Positions 1 through 6,509 of a stretch of DNA of 13,535 nucleotides are shown here, in pieces; the first letter of the stretch is position 1; every line of letters begins with the position of its first letter. The stretch spans positions 1 through 13,535 of the forward strand of contig CAJQSU010000038.1 of the NCBI GenBank assembly GCA_905616435.1, in the 5' to 3' direction. Made by a program: the position numbers and the translations under genes. The notes beneath the pieces were generated by a model that was given only the letters and a program-made list of their open reading frames with translations, had not been told where the DNA came from and searched no databases. This DNA comes from an uncultured Candidatus Pelagibacter sp. Lineage in GTDB: Bacteria > Pseudomonadota > Alphaproteobacteria > Pelagibacterales > Pelagibacteraceae.

Positions 1-364
1 ATTTGATTGGTTCAATGAAAAGAAAGTTAATCAAACAATCACGGTTAAGATCGTATCAACTGATAACAAGGGCTTGACAGTCAGACCTGAAGGTTGTGAA
101 ATGGATTTCCAAATTAAAAAGTCTCAAATTGCAATAAATGCAGCTGATGCCAGACCTTCAAGGTTTACAGGGGGTGAAAGAATAGACTGCGCTATTACTG
201 AGATAGATTTAGATAAGCGAAAAGTGACTTTAAGTATTAAACTTCTTGAAGAAATTGAGAAAAAAGAAGCTTTAGATAAATATGGATCAGAAGGCTCTGG
301 TAAAAATCTGCCTTTTTCATCTTTATCAGAAGATTTAAAAAAAAAAGATGAGGATCAAGGTTAA
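1..364 (+). CDS. rpsA: 30S ribosomal protein S1, C-terminal part (5' end outside window)
   Basis: Reading from base 2, this open frame has no start inside the window and encodes the last 120 residues of a longer protein, ending with TAA at 362-364. The visible part opens with F-D-W-F-N-E-K-K, followed by a beta-rich segment containing GLTVRPEG and an R-F-T-G-G-E-R stretch, then DLDKRKVTLSIK. This is the pattern of the last S1-type (OB-fold) RNA-binding repeat in alphaproteobacterial S1. A short, charged, lysine/aspartate-rich tail follows. S1 binds mRNA on the 30S subunit and promotes translation initiation. ihfB follows after 16 nt, the usual rpsA-ihfB order of proteobacteria, which supports the assignment. 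Because the gene is truncated by the window edge, the number of S1 repeats cannot be judged. Confidence 0.93.
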   Translation, partial: FDWFNEKKVNQTITVKIVSTDNKGLTVRPEGCEMDFQIKKSQIAINAADARPSRFTGGERIDCAITEIDLDKRKVTLSIKLLEEIEKKEALDKYGSEGSGKNLPFSSLSEDLKKKDEDQG

Positions 365-369
365 CTAAA

Positions 370-375
370 AGAAGG
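370..375 (+). promoter_or_regulatory. Ribosome-binding site of ihfB
   Basis: AGAAGG lies 5 nt upstream of a TTG codon at 381 and is one of the few clear Shine-Dalgarno sequences in this window. It supports the TTG start of ihfB, because no in-frame ATG lies near the conserved N-terminus. Confidence 0.6.
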
Positions 376-380
376 TTAAA

Positions 381-671
381 TTGGCTATTGTAAAATCAAA
401 GCTTTTAAAAAAACTCTCTCAAAATTATCCAAATTTTTTTAAAAAAGACCTCGAAAAGTTTACTGAAATCATTTTAAAAGAAATAAAAAGAACCCTAAGA
501 CGAGGCGAAAGAGTGGAGCTTAGAGGATTTGGTATTTTTTCAACAAATAAGCAGAAAGCAAGGATTTCTAGGAACCCAAAAACTGGAGAAAAAGTACACA
601 CTCCAGAAAAAAAAACAATTCACTTCAAAATGGCTAAAGACTTGTTTAAAAAATTGAATAATCATGAATAA
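381..671 (+). CDS. ihfB: Integration host factor beta subunit (HU/IHF family)
   Basis: This 96-residue protein has the usual length of IHF/HU proteins. The N-terminal helices (about 1-40) are followed by GERVELRGFGIF (42-53), the family's conserved strand-turn. The DNA-intercalating arm carries RNPKTGE (64-70), whose proline kinks DNA in IHF and HU. The C-terminus ends HFKMAKDLFKKL, as in IHF-beta. With IhfA, encoded elsewhere, it would form a heterodimer that bends DNA by about 160 degrees and organises the nucleoid, recombination and some promoters. The start is TTG at 381, chosen for the Shine-Dalgarno sequence at 370-375. Position after rpsA favours IhfB over HU, although HU cannot be fully excluded from sequence alone. 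The last 8 nt overlap pyrF. Confidence 0.92.
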   Translation: MAIVKSKLLKKLSQNYPNFFKKDLEKFTEIILKEIKRTLRRGERVELRGFGIFSTNKQKARISRNPKTGEKVHTPEKKTIHFKMAKDLFKKLNNHE

Positions 672-1338
672 TAATATTTTTGTAGCTTGTGATGTGTCAA
701 GTCAAAAAGAGATTTTAGAATTATTATCAAAAATACATCAAGAGATTTCAGGAATTAAAATAGGCCTACAATATATTACTCGAAGTTCTCCAGAGGAAAT
801 AAAAGAGCTCAGCAAATTTAATAAGCCTATTTTTTATGATGGTAAATTTTTTGATATTAAAAATACATTAGTTGAGTCTATTAAATCTCTCAAAAATTTA
901 AATGTTAGCTATGCAACTGTTCATTTATTAAATGGATTGGACGCCTTAAAAGCTGCCAATGAAGCAGCAAATGATATTAATGTAAAATTACTTGGTGTAT
1001 CGATTCTAACTAGTTTTGGTAATGAAGAGTTGGAACAACTTGGATTTAAAGATCAAGTAGAGGGGCAAGTATTAAGATTAATAAAAATTGCAGATGAGGC
1101 TAATTTGCATGGAGTTATCTGTAGCCCATTAGAAATTAGAATGATTAAAAAAGTTGCACCTAATCTAAAATGTTTTACTCCAGGTATAAGACAAGATAAA
1201 AATAAAGATGATCAAAAAAGAACCATGAGTGCAAAACAAGCATTAGGAGCTGGAAGTGATTGTTTAATTATTGGTAGACCTATTACTAAAGGTGATCCTA
1301 AAAAAAATATTCAAGAAATTATATCTTCTTTAAATTAA
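664..1338 (+). CDS. pyrF: Orotidine 5'-phosphate decarboxylase
   Basis: The protein converts orotidine monophosphate to UMP, the last step of de novo pyrimidine synthesis, in the cytoplasm. Its 224 residues match the short bacterial family I form. Visible active-site elements are D10 in ACDV, K32 in IKIG, and the catalytic block DGKFFDIKNT at 59-68, with the Asp-x-Lys...Asp arrangement (D59, K61, D64) needed for decarboxylation. The phosphate-binding end carries TPGIR (about 172-176) and GRPITKGDP near the C-terminus. The segment usually read as TVHASGG in the family is TVHLLNGLD here, a modest divergence. The ATG at 664 overlaps the ihfB stop by 8 nt, and the TAA is immediately followed by the trpF ATG, so translation is probably coupled on both sides. 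Confidence 0.93.
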   Translation: MNNNIFVACDVSSQKEILELLSKIHQEISGIKIGLQYITRSSPEEIKELSKFNKPIFYDGKFFDIKNTLVESIKSLKNLNVSYATVHLLNGLDALKAANEAANDINVKLLGVSILTSFGNEELEQLGFKDQVEGQVLRLIKIADEANLHGVICSPLEIRMIKKVAPNLKCFTPGIRQDKNKDDQKRTMSAKQALGAGSDCLIIGRPITKGDPKKNIQEIISSLN

Positions 1339-1962
1339 ATGAAGTCTAAAATTTGCGGAATATCAGATTTAAAAACTTTAAAATTTTTAACAGATCACCC
1401 CAACGCACCTCAGTTCATTGGATTTATTGTTAATTATCCCAAATCAAAGAGATATGTTGAAGCTGATAAATTAAAAGAATTATTAAAAATTGATAAAAAA
1501 AATTCTTTATATGTGGCAGTTCTAGTCAAACCAGATCAGAAGATATTAGAAATAATTAAAGATTTACCTTTTGATTATTATCAAATTTATGACTGTGAGC
1601 CTGATGAGATAAAAATGATAAAAGAGAAATATAATATGAAAATAATTACCGCATTTACGGTTCAAAATGCTAATGATGTTAAACAATATAATCGTTATGA
1701 TGATGTTACAGACATTTATTTGTTTGATAGTAAAGGTTATGAAAAAAGTATGTCTTTCCAACATTCACTAGTAGAACACCTAAACTTCAATAAAGAAGTT
1801 ATGCTAGCAGGAAATATTCAAATAAATGATGAGCTTGAAAATTACAAAAAAATAGCTGATATTATAGATATATCTGGTGGCGTAGAAAATTCTGGATTAA
1901 AAGATATTTCCAAAATAGAAATCTTCTTAAAAAAAATTAAACAAATAAATGATGAAGCTTAA
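1339..1962 (+). CDS. trpF: Phosphoribosylanthranilate isomerase
   Basis: The enzyme catalyses the Amadori rearrangement of N-(5'-phosphoribosyl)anthranilate in tryptophan synthesis. The 207-residue protein is a single TIM barrel of normal family length. The general base cysteine is C6 in KICGI and the general acid aspartate is D130 in YLFDSKG. The C-terminal phosphate-binding signature appears as IIDISGGVENSGLKD (about 175-189), close to the usual D-x-SSGVE...G-x-KD. Other signatures are eroded: the common QLHGDE is QIYDCE, and the glycine-rich GGTG-x-x-FDW after the catalytic aspartate is replaced by a non-glycine stretch. The start abuts the pyrF stop with no gap, and the end overlaps trpB by 14 nt. 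With both catalytic residues and the trp context I consider it functional. Confidence 0.9.
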   Translation: MKSKICGISDLKTLKFLTDHPNAPQFIGFIVNYPKSKRYVEADKLKELLKIDKKNSLYVAVLVKPDQKILEIIKDLPFDYYQIYDCEPDEIKMIKEKYNMKIITAFTVQNANDVKQYNRYDDVTDIYLFDSKGYEKSMSFQHSLVEHLNFNKEVMLAGNIQINDELENYKKIADIIDISGGVENSGLKDISKIEIFLKKIKQINDEA

Positions 1963-3184
1963 AAAAAATATTCCATTAATTGACCAACATGATAAATATG
2001 GTTTTTGGGGTGGTAAATTTGGTGGTAGCTTTATTCCTGAAACACTTAAACAACCTATCGAAGACTTAACAAATGAATTTAAAAGATTAAGAAAAGATAA
2101 AAAATTTATAAAAAAAAGAGATTTTTATTTTAAAAATTATATTGGAACTCCCACCTCATTTATAAAACTTGAAAATTTAACTAATCACCTAGGTGGTGCT
2201 CAAATTTGGGCAAAAGTTGTCTCTGAAGCTAATGGAGGGGCTCATAAGATATATAATGCAACTGTTCATGCTTTAATCTGCAAAGCGATGGGTAAAAAAT
2301 ATATCGTTGGTGATACTGGGGCTGGTTATGCTGGAAAAATGTTAAGTATGGCCGCAAAGAAATTTGGTCTTAAGTGTAAAATCTTTATGGGCGCAAAAGA
2401 CATCAGAAGACAAAAGCCTAACTGTGATGAAATTATAAAGAATGGAGCTGAAATAGTTCCTGTTTATTCTGGCAGCCAAACACTAGTAGATGCTGTTAGT
2501 GAGTGTATGAGATATTGGGTATCAAATTGTGATAATACACATATGTGTGTTGGAAGCACAGTTGGTCCAAATATATTTGTTAAAATTTGTGGATGGAGTA
2601 CAGCACAAATTTCAAGAGAATTAAAAATACAATTAAAATCAAAATTTAAAAAAATTCCCAATAAGATTAAATTAATTAATTGTGTAGGTGGAGGAAGTTC
2701 TGCTTATGGATTTTGGAGTGAGTTTATTGATTATGATAAAAAACAAATTGAGTTAGTTGGTGTTGAGGCCGGAGGGCCTAAAAAATCCAAGCTGCATGCA
2801 GCACCTTTAAGTAAAAATTCCAAGATAGGTATATTACATGGGGCGGCTGCATATGTTTGTCAAAATAGTGAAGGGCAGATAAATAAAACTGAGTCTATTT
2901 CAGCAGGACTTGATTACCCATCCGTAAGTCCTATTCATTGTTTTTTAAAAGATACGAAAAGAGCAAGATATACATACGCCACAGACGAAGACGCTCTTGA
3001 TGCTTATCAGATGGTGACTAAATTTGAAAACCTCAATCCAAGTTTAGAACCTTGTCACGCATTTGCAGAGGCTATTAATATTGCACCTAAGTTAAAGCAA
3101 GATACAATAATCATAGTCAATTCGTGTGGTGATGCTAAAAAAGATAGAGATATCTTAAGAGAAAGATTGGGTAAAAAAAAATGA
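1949..3184 (+). CDS. trpB: Tryptophan synthase beta chain, divergent at key active-site positions
   Basis: This PLP enzyme joins indole and serine to make tryptophan in an alpha2-beta2 complex with TrpA. Two adjacent ATGs (1949, 1952) are possible starts; residue numbers use the first. The PLP lysine is K100 in GGAHK, the PLP-phosphate loop is GGGSSAYG (247-254), and ILHGA, ISAGLDYP and PSLEPCHA (E367, matching Salmonella Glu350) are conserved. Length is 411 against about 397-405 usual. Oddly, the near-invariant AETGAGQHG is GDTGAGYAG: the position of catalytic Glu109 is D122, exactly 22 residues after the lysine as in Salmonella. Lys167, which contacts TrpA, is V180, and the NLSGRGDKD end motif reads NSCGDAKKDRD. 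It overlaps trpF by 14 nt and trpA by 4 nt. Context makes it the working TrpB, but its kinetics may be unusual. Confidence 0.92.
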   Translation: MMKLKKNIPLIDQHDKYGFWGGKFGGSFIPETLKQPIEDLTNEFKRLRKDKKFIKKRDFYFKNYIGTPTSFIKLENLTNHLGGAQIWAKVVSEANGGAHKIYNATVHALICKAMGKKYIVGDTGAGYAGKMLSMAAKKFGLKCKIFMGAKDIRRQKPNCDEIIKNGAEIVPVYSGSQTLVDAVSECMRYWVSNCDNTHMCVGSTVGPNIFVKICGWSTAQISRELKIQLKSKFKKIPNKIKLINCVGGGSSAYGFWSEFIDYDKKQIELVGVEAGGPKKSKLHAAPLSKNSKIGILHGAAAYVCQNSEGQINKTESISAGLDYPSVSPIHCFLKDTKRARYTYATDEDALDAYQMVTKFENLNPSLEPCHAFAEAINIAPKLKQDTIIIVNSCGDAKKDRDILRERLGKKK

Positions 3185-3981
3185 CTTCTCTAATTAATCA
3201 AGCTTTTGAAAAAGCAAGAAATGAAAATAGACCAGCCTTACTAACCTATACAGTGGCTGGAGATAACACTAAAAAAAAATCTTTGGCAATACTAAAATCT
3301 ATTTCAAATTATGCGGATATTTGTGAATTAGGTTTTCCTCACAACACTCCAATTGCAGATGGTGGGCAAATACAAACTAGCGCTTATCGAGCAATCAAAA
3401 ATGGAATTAAGATTAAAGACGTATTTTCAATTGCTAGAGATTTTAAGAAATCAAAAAAAACAAAACCAATTATTTTAATGGGCTACTACAACGTGATTCT
3501 TCAGTACAATGAAAATAAATTTTTGGAAAAATGTAAAAAAGTAAAAGTTGATGGATTAATTGTAGTTGATTTACCCTATCCAGAAAACAGATTTTTTGCG
3601 GCTAAATGTAAAAAAAAAGGAATTAATTTTATTCAATTAGTGTCGCCTACTACATCAAAAGTAAGATTAAAAAAGATTATCAAAGATTCGCATGATATGG
3701 TTTATTACATAAGTATGCTTTCAACTACTGGAGGAAAATTAAAAGTTTCTCCTAAAAAAATACTAGAAAAATACAGTAAAATTAAAGATCAAAATAAATC
3801 AAAAAATGTTGTTATTGGATTTGGAATTACTGAAAAAACAATAAAATCTCTAAAGAAAGCAGATGGACTGGTGGTTGGAAGTGCTATTTGCAAAGAAATA
3901 ACCAACTCTATTAATAAGGGACAAAATGCTGTCACAAATGTTACTAATATTGTGAAGAAATTAAGAAATAAAATTAAATGA
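3181..3981 (+). CDS. trpA: Tryptophan synthase alpha chain
   Basis: TrpA cleaves indole-3-glycerol phosphate and channels indole to TrpB. The 266-residue TIM barrel aligns with Salmonella TrpA almost without indels in the first half, so catalytic E49 (in ELGFP) and D60 (in PIADGG) keep their classical numbers. T183 of loop 6 is also present, in STTGG. The phosphate-binding GFGI (213-216) and VVGSAI (231-236) are conserved. The signalling loops differ: loop 2 reads PHNTPIADG instead of PFSDPLADG, so residue 56 is Thr rather than Asp, and loop 6 reads SMLSTTG rather than SRSGVTG. The ATG sits inside the trpB stop (ATGA), and the TGA shares ATGA with accD. Catalytic identity is secure; inter-subunit communication may be altered. 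Confidence 0.92.
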   Translation: MTSLINQAFEKARNENRPALLTYTVAGDNTKKKSLAILKSISNYADICELGFPHNTPIADGGQIQTSAYRAIKNGIKIKDVFSIARDFKKSKKTKPIILMGYYNVILQYNENKFLEKCKKVKVDGLIVVDLPYPENRFFAAKCKKKGINFIQLVSPTTSKVRLKKIIKDSHDMVYYISMLSTTGGKLKVSPKKILEKYSKIKDQNKSKNVVIGFGITEKTIKSLKKADGLVVGSAICKEITNSINKGQNAVTNVTNIVKKLRNKIK

Positions 3982-4907
3982 ATTGGATTACAAAAATTAT
4001 AAAAGCAGGTGAGAAGATTAAGACTGCCATCCATAAAAGAGCCTCTAAAGAAGATATTGCAAATAGTGATTGGACTTCATGTTGTAAAGGACCAATATTA
4101 AAAAAAGATCTTGAAGAAAATCTTTTTGTTTGTCCAGATTGTAATCGACATCATCGAATTAAACCAAGTCAAAGATTTGATATTCTATTTGGTAAAAATA
4201 ATTATGAAATTTTAAAAACTCCCATTCCGGCAGATGACCCTTTAAATTTTGAAGATAGCAAGCCTTACAAAGAAAGATTAAAAAGTGCTAGAAAAAAAAC
4301 AGGACTTAAATGTAGTATGGTTGTTGCAACTGGCTTAATAAATAATATTAAAATTACAACAATTGCCTCGGATTTTGATTTTTTAGGAGCCTCAATTGAA
4401 GCTGCTGAAGGAGAGGCTATTCTTTATGCCGTTCAATACTCAATAGAGAATAAACAACCTCTTTTGATTTGTACAAGTGGTGGTGGGATGCGTATGCAAG
4501 CTTCAATGATTAGCTTAAGTCAAATGCCTCGATCAATTTTAGCTATTAACGAGCTAAAAAAACATAATTTACCATATCTTGTTTTATTTACTGATCCAAC
4601 CGCAGGGGGTATAACAGCTTCGTACGCAATGGTCTCAGACATAAGTATAGCAGAGCCAGGTGCAATGATAGCATTTGCAGGAAAAAGAGTCATACAAGGA
4701 ACTGTTAAGGAGGAATTGCCTCCAAATTTTCAATCTTCAGAGTATGTCCAAAAATCAGGATTTGTTGACTTAATAGTAGAGCGTAAAGACCTTGTGTCTA
4801 AAATCGGAACTTTATTATCAATATTGTTAAAGCAAAGTTCTGTTATAAGTTCTGAGCAAAATGAAACTTCAGAAGATAATCAATCGCTTACAAGAGCTGC
4901 ATCCTAA
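3978..4907 (+). CDS. accD: Acetyl-CoA carboxylase carboxyltransferase subunit beta
   Basis: AccD pairs with AccA to transfer the carboxyl group from carboxybiotin to acetyl-CoA, giving malonyl-CoA for fatty-acid synthesis. The 309 residues include an N-terminal MNWITK typical of alphaproteobacterial AccD, then a zinc-ribbon remnant (33-60) and the crotonase-like carboxyltransferase core. Core motifs are TSGGGMRMQ, DPTAGGITASYAM and GAMIAFAGKRVIQGTV, which line the oxyanion and CoA sites. The zinc ribbon is unusual: the first pair is adjacent (C35-C36) rather than C-x-x-C, while the second pair CPDC (52-55) is normal. Several other alphaproteobacterial AccD proteins have also lost ribbon cysteines. 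The start lies in an ATGA overlap with trpA, and the last 47 nt overlap folC in another frame. Confidence 0.93.
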   Translation: MNWITKIIKAGEKIKTAIHKRASKEDIANSDWTSCCKGPILKKDLEENLFVCPDCNRHHRIKPSQRFDILFGKNNYEILKTPIPADDPLNFEDSKPYKERLKSARKKTGLKCSMVVATGLINNIKITTIASDFDFLGASIEAAEGEAILYAVQYSIENKQPLLICTSGGGMRMQASMISLSQMPRSILAINELKKHNLPYLVLFTDPTAGGITASYAMVSDISIAEPGAMIAFAGKRVIQGTVKEELPPNFQSSEYVQKSGFVDLIVERKDLVSKIGTLLSILLKQSSVISSEQNETSEDNQSLTRAAS

Positions 4908-6129
4908 GGAAATAGATCTAAGTTTAGATCGTGTCAAAAAACTCTGCAATAAATTAGGAAACCCTCAAGACAAAATCAAAGCAATTTCTATTGTTGGTAC
5001 TAATGGTAAATACTCAACTATTCAGGCCTTATATGCCATTTTGAAAGAGACTAAAATGAAGTGCAATATTTATACAAGCCCTCATATTAAAAAAATTAAT
5101 GAACGATTTGTTTTTGATAACCGGGAATTAAATGATGATGAACTTGCATACTTACTTGAGGAAATTGAAGAAACAAATAATAATGAACCAATCACTTTTT
5201 TTGAAATCCTAACTGCAGCTTATTTTCATAAAGCCTCTAAATACCCTGGTAACATTAACTTAATTGAAACTGGATTATTTCATAGGTTTGATGCTACTAA
5301 TATTTTAAAAAAAAACCTTGCTAGCATTGTAACCTCAATTGGTCTTGATCATCTTGACTGGCTATCAAAAAATGAGCAAACACTTGACAAAATTATATTT
5401 GAAAAAACTTCTACTTTATTAAATTCAAATATTATTGTTGCAAAACAAAGCACCAAGGAAATAACAGAAAGTATTAAGAAAACTATTTTGAATAATAGTT
5501 CAAATAAATTATTTCATGATGAAAATTATAGTTTTTCAACTAAAGAAAATAATTTTTTTTATTATGAAGATAAATTAGGTCGAATAAAGTTGCCTATGCC
5601 AAATGTTAAAGGTCAATTTCAGTTGGAAAATATTTCAACTGCAATAGCAACTGTAAGAGTTGTTAAAGGTCTAGATATAAAGGATAAGTATATACAGCAA
5701 GGAATTATAAAAATTGATAGTATTGCCAGACTTCAAGAAATAAAATCAGGCAAACTAAAGGAACTTGTCAAAGATAATCAATTATTTGTGGATGGATCTC
5801 ATAATCCACTTGGCTCAAGAGTACTTAATGAATATTTACAAAGTTTAAACTGTAACAAACATATTATTTTAGGAATGATGGCAAATAAGAATCATAGTGA
5901 ATATATGAGTTACTTTAAGAACATATCATCTTTGACTACTATTGATATTCCTAATCAACCTAATTCAATTAAAGGAAAAGAGCTAAAAGATAAGCTTAAT
6001 AGATTTAAAAACATTCAATATAAAGAAAGTATAGAAGATGCTGTCAGTTCAATTCCAATTAAAGAAAACGATATAATATTAATTACAGGATCTTTATATC
6101 TAGCTGGAGAAGTATTAAATCTAAATTAG
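4861..6129 (+). CDS. folC: Folylpolyglutamate synthase / dihydrofolate synthase
   Basis: FolC adds glutamate to dihydropteroate and/or folates using ATP, with Mur-ligase chemistry. The 422-residue protein begins with the alphaproteobacterial pattern LHPKEIDLSLDRV (13-25), which supports the ATG at 4861 although it lies 47 nt inside accD. The ATP P-loop is GTNGKYST (46-53), where the family normally has GTNGKGS. Further landmarks are ETGLFHRFDATN (normally E-x-GLGG-R-x-DATN), SIGLDHLDWL, SIARLQEI and VDGSHNPLGSRVL in the C-terminal domain. Two glycine positions are thus replaced by bulkier residues, but lysine and serine of the P-loop remain. There is no good Shine-Dalgarno sequence, so coupling to accD translation is likely. 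The stop overlaps the convergent trxA stop. Confidence 0.9.
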   Translation: MKLQKIINRLQELHPKEIDLSLDRVKKLCNKLGNPQDKIKAISIVGTNGKYSTIQALYAILKETKMKCNIYTSPHIKKINERFVFDNRELNDDELAYLLEEIEETNNNEPITFFEILTAAYFHKASKYPGNINLIETGLFHRFDATNILKKNLASIVTSIGLDHLDWLSKNEQTLDKIIFEKTSTLLNSNIIVAKQSTKEITESIKKTILNNSSNKLFHDENYSFSTKENNFFYYEDKLGRIKLPMPNVKGQFQLENISTAIATVRVVKGLDIKDKYIQQGIIKIDSIARLQEIKSGKLKELVKDNQLFVDGSHNPLGSRVLNEYLQSLNCNKHIILGMMANKNHSEYMSYFKNISSLTTIDIPNQPNSIKGKELKDKLNRFKNIQYKESIEDAVSSIPIKENDIILITGSLYLAGEVLNLN

Positions 6130-6443
6130 ATATTTTTATCTAAAAATTCTTTCATTTGGCTTTCAGGAACTCCGCCAACTTTTCTATCTACTTCAACGCC
6201 TTTTTTGTATATAATTACTGTCGGCACTCCTCTGATCCCCGCAGCACTTCCCGTGTTAATTCCACTATCTTCAATGTCAGCATAATAGAAACCAGCTTTA
6301 TCTTTGTACTCATCTGAAAGCTTAGTCATTACAGGAACAAGTGTTTTACAGGGTCCACACCAGGCAGCGCTGAACTGGATTACTGAAATATCTTCATTTT
6401 TTATTTTATTGTCAAAATCTTCGTCTTTAAAATTATTAAGCAT
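6126..6443 (-). CDS. trxA: Thioredoxin
   Basis: This 105-residue protein is a single thioredoxin fold with the redox centre WCGPC at 28-32 and the cis-proline loop GVPT (P74), so it should act as a general cytoplasmic disulfide reductase. No signal peptide is visible. The buried acidic residue before the active site (Asp26 in E. coli, VDFWA) is glutamine here (IQFSA, Q23), and the tryptophan after it is serine. A folC-adjacent thioredoxin is common in Alphaproteobacteria, although here it is transcribed towards folC and the two stops share TTAG at 6126-6129. No Shine-Dalgarno sequence precedes the ATG. A possible promoter lies immediately upstream. Its own upstream neighbour on this strand is sbcB, 66 nt away. 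Confidence 0.93.
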   Translation of the reverse strand: MLNNFKDEDFDNKIKNEDISVIQFSAAWCGPCKTLVPVMTKLSDEYKDKAGFYYADIEDSGINTGSAAGIRGVPTVIIYKKGVEVDRKVGGVPESQMKEFLDKNI

Positions 6444-6449
6444 TTGTCT

Positions 6450-6477
6450 GATATAATTGATTCAAACGATTATTCAA
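6450..6477 (-). promoter_or_regulatory. Possible trxA promoter
   Basis: On the minus strand, TTGAAT (6472-6477) and TATATC (6450-6455) are separated by 16 nt, a fair sigma70-like arrangement in the only gap upstream of trxA. The usual start distance would place transcription initiation at or next to the trxA ATG (6443), implying a leaderless or nearly leaderless mRNA. In DNA this AT-rich such matches arise by chance, so this is tentative. Confidence 0.3.
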
Positions 6478-6509
6478 TGGGTAAAGAAGGGGTTTTTTAA
6501 TTTATTAAA

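Noticed and set aside
2464..2661. Minus-strand 65-residue frame inside trpB
   Set aside because: It is a shadow of the conserved trpB core. A similar shadow exists in trpF at 1564-1764.
3789..4034. Minus-strand 81-residue frame across the trpA-accD junction
   Set aside because: It is hydrophobic and Phe/Leu-rich, as expected for the complement of Lys/Glu/Asn-rich genes.
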